10,979 nucleotides of DNA from Candidatus Gallimonas intestinigallinarum (GCA_019116405.1 DXBS01000151.1:1-10979), one strand, 5' to 3'. Shown: positions 1 through 7,446, counted from the stretch's first letter. The notes: generated by a model not told the origin, from the sequence alone. Translations and numbers: made by a program.

Positions 1-1
1 C

Positions 2-880
2 CTGTACGCAGTCAAAAAACTGCCCAACGTCCGCCTGATGCCGCACACGACGATGGTCGACCTGCTGTTCGACGAGGGCAAGACGCAGTGCCTTGGCGCG
101 CTCGTGCGGGACAATCGGACGGGCGAGCTGACCGCCGTCCTTGCGGGCAACACCGTGCTTGCGACGGGCGGCGTGGGCGGACTGTTCAGGCACTCCACCA
201 ACTTCCGCATCCTGACGGGGGACGGCGTAGGCGTTGCGCTCGAGCACGGCATCGCCGTCGATCATCCCGACTACGTACAGTTCCACCCGACGACGCTGTA
301 CACCCAGCGCCGCGGCAGGAGCTTTCTCATCTCCGAATCGGTGCGCGGCGAGGGCGCGCAGCTCATCAATGCCGCGGGCGAGCGCTTTGTGGACGAGCTC
401 CTGCCCCGCGACGTCGTCACGGCGGCGATCCGCAAAGAGATGCGCAAAGAGGGCAGCAAATTCGTGCGCCTCGATCTAAGGACGGTCGCAGGCGGCGAAG
501 AGACGCTGCTGCATCACTTCCCGGGCATCGTGGAGCGCTGCCGCGAGGAGGGGTACGACGTGCTTTCGGAGCCAATCCCCGTTGTGCCCGCGCAGCACTA
601 CTTCATGGGCGGCGTGCGCAGCGACCTCTCGGGCAGAACGACCATGCCCCATCTCTACGCCGTGGGCGAGACGTGCTGCAACGGCGTGCACGGCAGGAAC
701 CGCCTCGCGTCCAACTCTCTTTTAGAGGCGCTCATCTTCGCCCGCCGCGCCGCAGACGACATCGCAAAGGGCGCGTGCGCCCGGGGACAGGCGGTCATCC
801 CGTCCATGACATATGATAAAAAACAGGAAAGGGCGCGCCACGCGCTTGTTACAAAGGAGGTGGACCGTGAACACGAGTAA
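2..880 (+). CDS. nadB: L-aspartate oxidase, 5'-truncated by the window edge
   Basis: FAD-dependent cytosolic enzyme that oxidises L-aspartate to iminoaspartate, the first step of de novo NAD synthesis; NadA then converts the product to quinolinate. The reading frame is open from the first bases of the window, so the start lies upstream; 292 residues are visible. Seen in the fragment: ATGGVGG (about 54-60) and TGDG (72-75) of the flavoprotein fold, FHPT (94-97), the PRDVV arginine region (135-139), HYFMGG (199-204, substrate-site histidine) and the FAD/substrate signature GVHGRNRLASNS (228-239). Only about 40 residues follow that signature, so the C-terminal helical domain of E. coli-type NadB is missing; this is the short form known from clostridia and not a frameshift, because nadC starts inside its end. 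The last 14 bases overlap nadC and the nadC ribosome binding site lies within this gene, suggesting translational coupling. A fumarate reductase/succinate dehydrogenase flavoprotein is the alternative, made unlikely by the nadC neighbour. Confidence 0.93.
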   Translation: MYAVKKLPNVRLMPHTTMVDLLFDEGKTQCLGALVRDNRTGELTAVLAGNTVLATGGVGGLFRHSTNFRILTGDGVGVALEHGIAVDHPDYVQFHPTTLYTQRRGRSFLISESVRGEGAQLINAAGERFVDELLPRDVVTAAIRKEMRKEGSKFVRLDLRTVAGGEETLLHHFPGIVERCREEGYDVLSEPIPVVPAQHYFMGGVRSDLSGRTTMPHLYAVGETCCNGVHGRNRLASNSLLEALIFARRAADDIAKGACARGQAVIPSMTYDKKQERARHALVTKEVDREHE

Positions 881-1724
881 GGTCACGCAAAAACTGCACT
901 GGGACGAAACGCTGCTTGCCGCCCTCAGAGAGGATATCCCGTGGGAGGACGTCTCGGCAAACGCCGTCGTCCCCACCGCCTCGCGCGGGCACGCCGACCT
1001 CATCGCCAAGGCGGAGGGCGTCATTGCAGGGCTCCCCGCCTTTGCGCGCGTCTTTACGCTGCTGGATGAGGGCGCGGAGGTCGTCTTTCACGTCGAAGAG
1101 GGCGCGCGCGTTCAGAAGGGGACGCTCGTCGCCGAGGTCACGGGCGACATGCGCGCCATTCTCTCGGGCGAGCGCACGGCGCTCAACTTCCTGCAGCGCA
1201 TGAGCGGCATCGCGACATATACCCGTCAGATGGCGGAACTTTTGCAGGGCACTGGGACGACGCTGCTCGATACCCGCAAGACGACCCCGCTTTTGAGGAG
1301 CTTTGAAAAGTATGCGGTCACCGTGGGCGGCGGAAAAAATCACCGCTTCAACCTCTCGGACGGCGTGCTGCTCAAGGATAACCACATCGGCGCGGCGGGC
1401 GGCGTCGCCAACGCCATTGCGCGCGCACGGGAATACGCCCCCTTTGTCAGGATGATCGAGATCGAAGTGGAGACGCTCTCCCAGCTGGACGAGGCGCTCG
1501 AAGCGGGCGCGGATATCGTCATGCTGGACAACATGAAGGGCGACGATCTTGTAGAGGCGGTGCGCCGCGCCAAGGGGCGGGCAAAGACGGAGATCTCCGG
1601 CAACGTGACGCGGGAGAATGTCGCCTACTATGCGACGCTGGGCGTGGATTATGTCTCCTCGGGCGCGCTCACACACAGTGCACCCATCCTCGATCTGTCC
1701 TTAAAACACCTGCACGCGGTGTAA
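867..1724 (+). CDS. nadC: Nicotinate-nucleotide pyrophosphorylase (quinolinate phosphoribosyltransferase)
   Basis: Cytosolic enzyme that converts quinolinate and PRPP to nicotinate mononucleotide, CO2 and pyrophosphate, closing the de novo branch that NadB opens. The product is 285 residues, the normal family length. Family landmarks: GERTALNFLQRMSGIAT (101-117), LDTRKTTPLLR (134-144), GGGKNHR (154-160) followed by LKDNH (169-173), with the basic and His residues that bind quinolinate and PRPP, then the TIM-barrel strands IEIEVET (197-203), VMLDNM (218-223) and the phosphate-loop region SSGALTHSAP (264-273). I chose the GTG start because AAAGGAGG lies 6 bases before it and the protein then begins at the usual point. 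An in-frame ATG 54 bases upstream lacks such a site and would add an unrelated basic leader. The 14-base overlap with nadB marks an operon; the hairpin downstream ends it. Confidence 0.97.
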   Translation: MNTSKVTQKLHWDETLLAALREDIPWEDVSANAVVPTASRGHADLIAKAEGVIAGLPAFARVFTLLDEGAEVVFHVEEGARVQKGTLVAEVTGDMRAILSGERTALNFLQRMSGIATYTRQMAELLQGTGTTLLDTRKTTPLLRSFEKYAVTVGGGKNHRFNLSDGVLLKDNHIGAAGGVANAIARAREYAPFVRMIEIEVETLSQLDEALEAGADIVMLDNMKGDDLVEAVRRAKGRAKTEISGNVTRENVAYYATLGVDYVSSGALTHSAPILDLSLKHLHAV

Positions 1725-1803
1725 CGTGTCGCGCAGAGCATATGCAGGCATCACAATATTATATACATGTGTAGAACATCGATCGATGCGCGTAAACACA
1801 TAT

Positions 1804-1843
1804 GCGCGGCGGCTCCCATCGGGAGCCGCCGCGCCGCAATTTT
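1804..1843 (+). terminator. Probable rho-independent terminator of the nad operon
   Basis: A perfect 14-bp, almost all-GC inverted repeat (1804-1817 with 1821-1834) closes on a 3-base loop (ATC) and is followed after five bases by AATTTT. The T tract is short and offset, so termination may be leaky, but the stem is very stable and lies 79 bases after the nadC stop, before a non-coding region. Confidence 0.7.
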
Positions 1844-1844
1844 A

Positions 1845-2222
1845 CCTCCCCTGAAGTTATAAATGGAAAAACGACAGCACCTCGCAAAAATATTTTCGCA
1901 GAAAAGATTTTTGCGAAGAGGGTGAGGCGTGCATCATGCGCATCAGCGCGGTGCGCTGTGCGCGCACATCGCCTTTTTCAGTGGCGATTTCTTGCCCGCA
2001 GGCGGCGCATTACCTTGGCGCCGCCAAGACGGCAACGGCGCAATATTGGACTTTGTGCTTGCGCAAAGTCCTGAAAGCAAAGTTTGCGGCAACGAAGGGT
2101 GAGAAGCGTGTTATGCGCAACAGCGCGGTGCGCTGTGCGCACGCTTCGAACTAAGAAATCGCCATTTTCAGCGGCGATTTCGTGCCCGCAGGCGGCGCAC
2201 TACCTTGGCGCCGCCAAGACGG
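1845..2222 (+). repeat. Mosaic intergenic repeat, long copy (modules 1-2-3-2')
   Basis: Non-coding block built of repeated modules. Module 1 (1845-1921) starts CCTCCCCTGAA and holds a 9-bp perfect stem CGCAAAAAT/ATTTTTGCG (1883-1891 with 1907-1915). Module 2 occurs twice (1922-2032 and 2099-2222), with shared runs such as CAGCGCGGTGCGCTGTGCGC, CCCGCAGGCGGCGCA and ACCTTGGCGCCGCCAAGACGG-type ends. Module 3 (about 2032-2100) sits between them and carries the hairpin GGACTTTG/CAAAGTCC (2048-2055 with 2064-2071). Modules 1 and 3 recur at 7213-7363 without module 2. Nearly every module can fold on itself, as in REP- or MITE-like dispersed repeats. Short open frames across it share the peptide SPFS-AISCPQAAHYLGAAKT only because the DNA repeats; I do not call them genes. 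Confidence 0.85.
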
Positions 2223-2385
2223 TGTCTGCGCAGCAGACGGAAGGGTGTCCTGCGGCGTCGCATGTATGTTTTTTGCGGGACGGAAAAGACTGAAGATAGT
2301 GGGGCGCGGCGCCAAAAAACTGACCGCGGCGCCCAAAATTCGGCTGAGATTTATTATATTTCAAGATAAAATTTTTCAAATTGTA
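2223..2385. other. Non-coding spacer upstream of the lipoprotein promoter
   Basis: No credible gene. The first half is GC-rich and includes a possible hairpin GGGCGC/GCGCCC (2302-2307 with 2329-2334) without a T tract. The second half (from about 2335) turns strongly AT-rich and leads into the -35 element of the next promoter. Confidence 0.5.
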
Positions 2386-2414
2386 TTGACAGTATTCAAG
2401 TTTTGGTGTAAAAT
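2386..2414 (+). promoter_or_regulatory. Sigma-A-type promoter of the lipoprotein gene
   Basis: Consensus -35 TTGACA (2386-2391), a 17-base spacer and -10 TAAAAT (2409-2414), preceded by AT-rich DNA. Transcription would start near 2421, giving a leader of about 57 bases. Confidence 0.85.
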
Positions 2415-2423
2415 TGTCGTGTC

Positions 2424-2454
2424 ATTGATTCAATGGCGAAAAATGTAATCAATT
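2424..2454 (+). promoter_or_regulatory. Inverted repeat in the leader of the lipoprotein mRNA
   Basis: ATTGATT (2424-2430) is mirrored by AATCAAT (2447-2453) just before the ribosome binding site GGGGGAGG (2458-2465). Its left arm also lies within an 11-base palindrome ATTGATTCAAT (2424-2434). It sits right after the expected transcription start, so it could be an operator or an mRNA hairpin that modulates translation; no function can be read from the sequence. Confidence 0.4.
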
Positions 2455-2477
2455 AAAGGGGGAGGACAAACAAGACT

Positions 2478-5400
2478 ATGAGAAAATTAAAAGCCTTCTT
2501 GGTACTTTTATTTTCTGTCCTGATGTCTTTGTGCTTGTTCGCATGCACTCCCGCGGAGGAAACTCCGGGTCCCGATGATCCCGAAGATCCCGGTATCACG
2601 GATCCTGATAACCCTCCGGAGGAGCCGACAAATCAGGTAATCAGTGCACAGTTCCAAACGGACGATCCTGCCATTACCTTGTCGGAAGCGCAAGTTCAAG
2701 ACGAAGCAAGCCGCCTTGCGGCAGTTGAAGAGGCGGTGAGCGAATTCAGAATTCGCTACAGCATTCAGGGCGAGACCCGCCCGGTCACCGACAACGTAAG
2801 CGATCTGAAGCTGGAGTATGATTTCTCCACAGTCGATTGGGAGACGGTCGGTGCCTATTCCGTCACCGTGACGCTGGTCGGCGCGGGCGAATATGACTGC
2901 GGCGAAGGCGTTGTGCTTTCGAATACGCTCTCGCTCAGCATCGAGCACAGCTTCGGCGAGCCGGTCGACGGCAGCGCGACGTGCGAATTCTGCGGCGCAG
3001 TGATGACGGATGTCACGCTGGAAGAAGGTCGTTCTGAGAAGGTCAGCATCGCAGGCTTCCATGCCGGCGCGACGGTGGATTCTTCGAGCGGCGACCTCGA
3101 GCTTCTCACGCCCTTCGGTACGATCGAGCAGGGCGGCGAGGAGACCGAAGTCCTTACCGCAACGGCAGGCCTTCTTCGTAAGGGCATGACTATCAGCCTC
3201 TACGGCACCGTACAGCATCAGCTGGATGCAAACGGCGAAGTGACCGCGGGTACTGATTTTTATGACTATCCCAACCTCGGCATTGCGCTGCGCGATTTCT
3301 CTGTGAGCGATTCGCCGTTCCCCGTTGCCAACGATCGCTACGTCGGCGGTATGTCCGTGATCGTCAGATCGGACGGCTGGGTGCTGATGGACGGCATCGG
3401 CGACAACGGCAACACTTATGGTGCGCGTCTGCTGGCAGGGCTTGTCGGCGGTTCCAATTCCGCCAGCAACTACGGCTCGCACACGTCTGCGTCCAACACG
3501 AACTCGTTCCCTTGGGATTACAATAACGCAGCTCCTCCCGCAGATACGAGCACGTGGGGCGACTGGGCGGTCTATACCTCCGGTACGCAGGCGGACGATA
3601 CAACCTACAACAACTTGCAGGAAGTTTGCTATCAGTTCACCTTCCGCAACGATAACGTCGTTGAGATCGTCTATACCATTTACGGACAGGAAGGCGCGGC
3701 GGACAGCGTGCTCACCTGCCGCATCAAGATTCCCGATGAATATGCGGATGTTTCCTTCGACACGGTCATTCACGGCGAATTTGTCGATATGAACTTCAAC
3801 CGCATGGTGATCGTCGAGCAGGATATGCTTGAAGATCTCACTTTCAACGGGCTTGGCGACGATGCGAAGGTCAACTACCTCGCAGGCGAAGTCATCAACT
3901 ATGCTGATTTTGACGGCAACGTCAAGGTCCGGTACTCGAGCAGCGAGGAAGGCGTATGGTCGGATCCCGACAGCTACTCCATCCAGGTCCTGCGCGGCGA
4001 AGAGTGGGTCACGCTCGGCAATTCCGACAGACTGCTTGCGACCGACAGCGAGTTCCGCATCATGGTCAGATCGGGCAGCGTCACGCTGTACAAAGAACTT
4101 GAACTTGGCGCGGATGGCTTCATCCAGAGCATTACGGAAAACAATGTCACCGAAGTCTACGGCGTGGGTGAGAGCGCATCGCTCGGCAACGTCGGATTCG
4201 CATCCAACAACGCGGCGGATGCACAGGTTGTCATCGCACCTGTCGGCGCGGCGGTCGCAGATCCGGATGATCTGAGCCAGTACATTGTGCTCCGTGTCTA
4301 TGGTACGTTCGGTGAAACGATTACGGCTGGCAGCAGCATTGCCGAGATCACTGTCGGCGAAGGCTACTTCGACGTCAAGGTCGCAACCGATCAGCAGACA
4401 AAGACCGTGACCATCACGGGCGCACAGGATACGCCGATCGTCATCGACGTTTCGGGCGTCACCGCTCCCGTCTATGCGGTCTCCTATTCGATTGACGTAA
4501 ACGGCACGGCTTACGATTATATCCCTGCAAACACGGGCGCAAGCGTTACGTTTGTGTACACGGTTCCCACTTCCGTATACGCGGACGCTCGTATCGGCGT
4601 CAACACGACCCAGCGCGTCGCATGCACGGCGACTTCCGATCTGGTCGCAACCGGCGGCGAGCTGCGCGGCGGCTATGCGTACACGATGAGCACCACGACG
4701 AGCGGCGATAACACCATCCTCACGATCACGATCGAACTGCCTGCATATGAAGTGGGCGGCACGGGCTCTGTCTATGTCAACTTCTATACGACGGCAAGCA
4801 ACCTCACCACGCTCTACTACGGCGCACCCGTTGCGGCGGAAGGCAGCGCAGTGGTCGAAGTCGGCGGCACCACGGGCTACTTCACCGTAAGCGGCAACAC
4901 GCTGTACTTTGTTGTCGTCGACACGACGAATGATATTCAGGCGAGCGCGCTCACCACGGGCGACGTCTTCATGAACATCAACGCAGGCGATGCAAGCGGG
5001 GATGACTTCGTTCCCGAAATCATCAACGTCGGCAGCACCTACAATGCGATCTTCGGCTCGTTCGATTATAAGGACGCTGATCTTGCGGCGAGCGGCGCGG
5101 TGACGGCAACGCTTACCCCCAACGGTACGTTGAACACCGACAACGCTTACGACTACGACTACAACTACGTTCTCACGACGGCGATCGACCTCACGAAGTA
5201 CGGCATCACCTCCGCATCCGACTTCTACTTCGAGTACGGCAAGACGGACGACGATATGCACACTATGCACGTTGTGGTTGCAGACGGCGTCGTTACGATC
5301 ACCGAAGTAACGCTGAGCGGTGAGCCTGATGAGATCGTTGCAAGCAACGATTGCTACACCTCTGCGATTTACGGTACTCCTGTCACAGTGGATGGTACGG

Positions 5401-7010
5401 TCGTCTTCTACGGCAACCTCACGATCACGCCCGCAGAGCATACTTGGCAGGCGACCGAGACGCACGGCGTCTTGGAGTGCAGTGTTTGCGGCGCGCTGTA
5501 TACCGATGTCGCTAACGCATATGCAACGGGTGCACTTGCCGGCGCTTCCGAAGAAGGCCTTACGATCTCCTTCGAGTATGTGACGGGCGGAACCAATGAC
5601 TGGTCGATCATTCCCGTTAAGACGACGACAAATAACCTGATCATCGGCGGCGGTGTTGTCGATCCTTGGAACGTTTCGACGGACGGCCTGGAAGGCGACA
5701 TGCTGGCTGCCGCGCAGAAGATGCAGCAGACGAATCTCTATCCCAGCAAGGCAACGGGCGCTCAGGTCGGCGCAAGCCCTTCGCCTTTCGTTGAGACGAA
5801 GAACGGTTATGCGACGATCGTCGTTGATCCTTCCGAGGAAGGCGGTATCTTCTTCTATATCAACGGCGAACTTAAGATCTACTACAACAACGAGCACACG
5901 TCGACCAACGATACGGATTCCAAGTACGGTCCCGCAACGGTCGAGTCTATCGTTGACCTCTTCCTGTATCTTGCAGAGCAGGGCGGCGTGACGGTTGCTG
6001 CACAGGATTTCTCGAGCGCAAGCTTTGCGATTGCGGAAGTCGGCGCCACCGATGCGGCAGGCGTTCTTAAGCGTTACGAGAACTATCAGCTCATCAGAGA
6101 GGATTATCCTTCCGGTCATACCTGGAACACGGATACGACGTCTCCCGACTATGATTCCTGCACGGAAGAGGGCTGCGAAGTGTTCAATCCTCTGCACGGC
6201 ACGGATGCATATCCTCATATCTGGCTGACCGATAAGTCGCTCGCAACGTTTGATCACTGCATCGCATGCGATGCGCTTCATCCCGATCACGGCAGCGAGG
6301 GACACGAGCACAACTATGTCCAGGGCAAGTGCATGTACTGCGGGGCGATCGATCCCAGCCATACGACGCACGACTATGTGAACGGCGCATGCTCCGTCTG
6401 CGGTCTCCTTTGCGGACATGAGAATGTGACCGCGGTTGGCAATACCTGCACGGTCTGCGGCGGTACGCTTACGGAGAGCTCCTACACGTTCACCGCAGAA
6501 GACCTCACGGCAATGAATGCGGGTTGGGCGGCAGGTTCCAGACATTACAGTCTGTACAAGAACTCCACGTTCACGTTCACGGCGAAGTTCGCAAGCAACA
6601 CCACCACTGCTGGTTGGTCCGGTTTTGTTACGAGAGTCTTCACGAACAATCAGGCGCTCGAATCGTTATTCTTCCAAGGTAACCTGTTCCTTTTGGACGG
6701 AATCAAGAGCAACTTCACGATTGCAGAAGGCCATACGATGAATGAAACGCTTGCTGAATACACTGTGGATAAGACCGGCTTCACCTGGAAGCTTACGATC
6801 GTCTGGGCATCCGATAACACCTTCAACGTAACGCTTGACGTTTGGGAAGCGAATGCAGATTTGTCCGGTGCGCCCAGCAAGACGGCTACGCAGTACCTGG
6901 TCGTCAGTGATTCCGTCAGCGTGATGGATCTCTGGATCGGCCCCGATGCAGCTACGGTTGAATCCGGCTCTACGGTGGCGCAGTCCTACACCTATCCCGC
7001 AGCTGAATAA
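2478..7010 (+). CDS. Very large secreted lipoprotein with beta-rich (Ig-/lectin-like) blocks and His/Cys knuckles
   Basis: Function unknown; probably a surface-anchored binding or adhesion protein of 1510 residues. Residues 1-23 are a lipoprotein signal (MRKLK, hydrophobic core, lipobox LFAC with lipidation Cys23). A flexible Asp/Glu/Pro linker follows (26-51). About 100-155 and 452-540 look like bacterial Ig-like domains. Three larger beta-rich blocks, about 185-449, 1005-1212 and 1328-1510, resemble concanavalin/LamG-like jelly rolls (for example GIFFYINGELKIYY in the second). Each is directly preceded by a H-x(n)-CxxCG knuckle: H157/C169/C172, H988/C1001/C1004, H1314/C1324/C1327. Four further knuckles are packed between 1214 and 1308. 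The middle (541-985) is Thr/Ser/Val/Gly-rich beta sequence without a motif I know. No catalytic motif, LPXTG signal or C-terminal membrane segment is seen. Start chosen from GGGGGAGG 12 bases upstream and the signal peptide. It stands alone between its own promoter and terminator, flanked by related repeats. Confidence 0.93.
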   Translation: MRKLKAFLVLLFSVLMSLCLFACTPAEETPGPDDPEDPGITDPDNPPEEPTNQVISAQFQTDDPAITLSEAQVQDEASRLAAVEEAVSEFRIRYSIQGETRPVTDNVSDLKLEYDFSTVDWETVGAYSVTVTLVGAGEYDCGEGVVLSNTLSLSIEHSFGEPVDGSATCEFCGAVMTDVTLEEGRSEKVSIAGFHAGATVDSSSGDLELLTPFGTIEQGGEETEVLTATAGLLRKGMTISLYGTVQHQLDANGEVTAGTDFYDYPNLGIALRDFSVSDSPFPVANDRYVGGMSVIVRSDGWVLMDGIGDNGNTYGARLLAGLVGGSNSASNYGSHTSASNTNSFPWDYNNAAPPADTSTWGDWAVYTSGTQADDTTYNNLQEVCYQFTFRNDNVVEIVYTIYGQEGAADSVLTCRIKIPDEYADVSFDTVIHGEFVDMNFNRMVIVEQDMLEDLTFNGLGDDAKVNYLAGEVINYADFDGNVKVRYSSSEEGVWSDPDSYSIQVLRGEEWVTLGNSDRLLATDSEFRIMVRSGSVTLYKELELGADGFIQSITENNVTEVYGVGESASLGNVGFASNNAADAQVVIAPVGAAVADPDDLSQYIVLRVYGTFGETITAGSSIAEITVGEGYFDVKVATDQQTKTVTITGAQDTPIVIDVSGVTAPVYAVSYSIDVNGTAYDYIPANTGASVTFVYTVPTSVYADARIGVNTTQRVACTATSDLVATGGELRGGYAYTMSTTTSGDNTILTITIELPAYEVGGTGSVYVNFYTTASNLTTLYYGAPVAAEGSAVVEVGGTTGYFTVSGNTLYFVVVDTTNDIQASALTTGDVFMNINAGDASGDDFVPEIINVGSTYNAIFGSFDYKDADLAASGAVTATLTPNGTLNTDNAYDYDYNYVLTTAIDLTKYGITSASDFYFEYGKTDDDMHTMHVVVADGVVTITEVTLSGEPDEIVASNDCYTSAIYGTPVTVDGTVVFYGNLTITPAEHTWQATETHGVLECSVCGALYTDVANAYATGALAGASEEGLTISFEYVTGGTNDWSIIPVKTTTNNLIIGGGVVDPWNVSTDGLEGDMLAAAQKMQQTNLYPSKATGAQVGASPSPFVETKNGYATIVVDPSEEGGIFFYINGELKIYYNNEHTSTNDTDSKYGPATVESIVDLFLYLAEQGGVTVAAQDFSSASFAIAEVGATDAAGVLKRYENYQLIREDYPSGHTWNTDTTSPDYDSCTEEGCEVFNPLHGTDAYPHIWLTDKSLATFDHCIACDALHPDHGSEGHEHNYVQGKCMYCGAIDPSHTTHDYVNGACSVCGLLCGHENVTAVGNTCTVCGGTLTESSYTFTAEDLTAMNAGWAAGSRHYSLYKNSTFTFTAKFASNTTTAGWSGFVTRVFTNNQALESLFFQGNLFLLDGIKSNFTIAEGHTMNETLAEYTVDKTGFTWKLTIVWASDNTFNVTLDVWEANADLSGAPSKTATQYLVVSDSVSVMDLWIGPDAATVESGSTVAQSYTYPAAE

Positions 7011-7035
7011 GCAACAAGACGGAAACGTCTGAACC

Positions 7036-7067
7036 AAAAAAGCCTATCCGCAAGGGTAGGCTTTTTT
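7036..7067 (+). terminator. Strong rho-independent terminator of the lipoprotein gene
   Basis: Stem GCCTATCC/GGGTAGGC (7042-7049 with 7054-7061, one G-T pair) on a GCAA loop, followed by six T and preceded by six matching A. The A and T tracts make it usable in both directions. Confidence 0.95.
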
Positions 7068-7090
7068 CTGCCGCTTAAAATCCTCCTTGC

Positions 7091-7203
7091 CTCCCCTGAA
7101 ATGCCGAAGGCGTTTTAGGGGAGGTGGCGAGCGTCAGCGAGACGGAAGGGTTCCACCCCTCAGGCGCCTTCGGCGCCAGCTCCCCTAACAAAGTCAGGGG
7201 AGC
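7091..7203. repeat. Palindromic intergenic element with CTCCCCTGA/TCAGGGGAG ends
   Basis: The block starts with CTCCCCTGA and ends with its exact reverse complement (7194-7202). The left part (7091-7123) folds into a 15-bp stem, two of the pairs G-T, on a GAA loop. The right part has GGCGCC-TTC-GGCGCC (7163-7177) and GCTCCCCT/AGGGGAGC (7179-7186 with 7196-7203). No coding potential is apparent. This kind of CTCCCCT-ended, highly structured intergenic sequence is familiar to me from gut clostridial genomes, but that is recollection and was not searched. Confidence 0.7.
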
Positions 7204-7212
7204 CCAAAACTG

Positions 7213-7363
7213 CCTCCCCTGAAACTATAAATGGTAAAACAATAGCACCTCGCAAAAATATTTTCGCAGAAAAGATTTTTGCGAAGAGGAGCCGCAACGG
7301 AGCGAAGTTGGACTTTGCATTTGTGAAGTCCTGAGAGCAAAGTTTGCGGCGACGAAGGAAGGG
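7213..7363 (+). repeat. Mosaic intergenic repeat, short copy (modules 1-3)
   Basis: Second copy of the repeat that follows nadC, in the same orientation. Module 1 (7213-7289) matches 1845-1921 with five differences in 77 bases, including 46 identical bases in a row (7244-7289 with 1876-1921). Module 3 (about 7294-7363) matches 2032-2100 with scattered changes. The 110-base module 2 present in the other copy is absent here, leaving only AGCC between modules 1 and 3. Confidence 0.85.
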
Positions 7364-7417
7364 TCAAAATTCCGTCCAAAATATTTCAAAAATCCTTGTA
7401 AAATGCGAAAAAATAAG

Positions 7418-7446
7418 TTGACACCCCGCGGCGTTTGTGCTAAACT
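7418..7446 (+). promoter_or_regulatory. Promoter of the rpmG-secE-nusG cluster
   Basis: Perfect -35 TTGACA (7418-7423), a 17-base spacer and -10 TAAACT (7441-7446) with an extended -10 TGC just before it. An A-rich run (about 7400-7416) immediately upstream could act as an UP element. The start would be near 7453. An overlapping TATACT (7446-7451) is 22 bases from the -35, so it is the less likely -10. Confidence 0.85.

Noticed and set aside
813..866. Upstream ATG as the start of nadC
   Set aside because: No Shine-Dalgarno sequence, a 68-base overlap with nadB and an unrelated basic leader; the GTG at 867 has an ideal site and gives the family length.
849..1676. Long - strand open frame opposite nadC
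   Set aside because: Same cause: it mirrors the codon phase of nadC, whose identity is certain.
1936..2293. Two short open frames that share the peptide SPFS-AISCPQAAHYLGAAKT
   Set aside because: The similarity comes from the duplicated DNA module, which is made of hairpins; no ribosome binding site or coding pattern supports translation.
2508..6545. A 1345-codon open frame on the - strand opposite the lipoprotein gene
   Set aside because: Its codons align exactly with the + strand codons, so it stays open simply because the real gene avoids TTA, CTA and TCA codons in this GC-rich codon usage. Its product is a low-complexity-looking mix rich in Arg, Asp, Val and Ala with no family motif, and the + strand has a signal peptide, promoter, ribosome binding site and terminator.
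1845..7363. CRISPR array or insertion sequence
   Set aside because: The repeats are few, imperfect and modular without regular spacers, and no transposase or cas gene is present.
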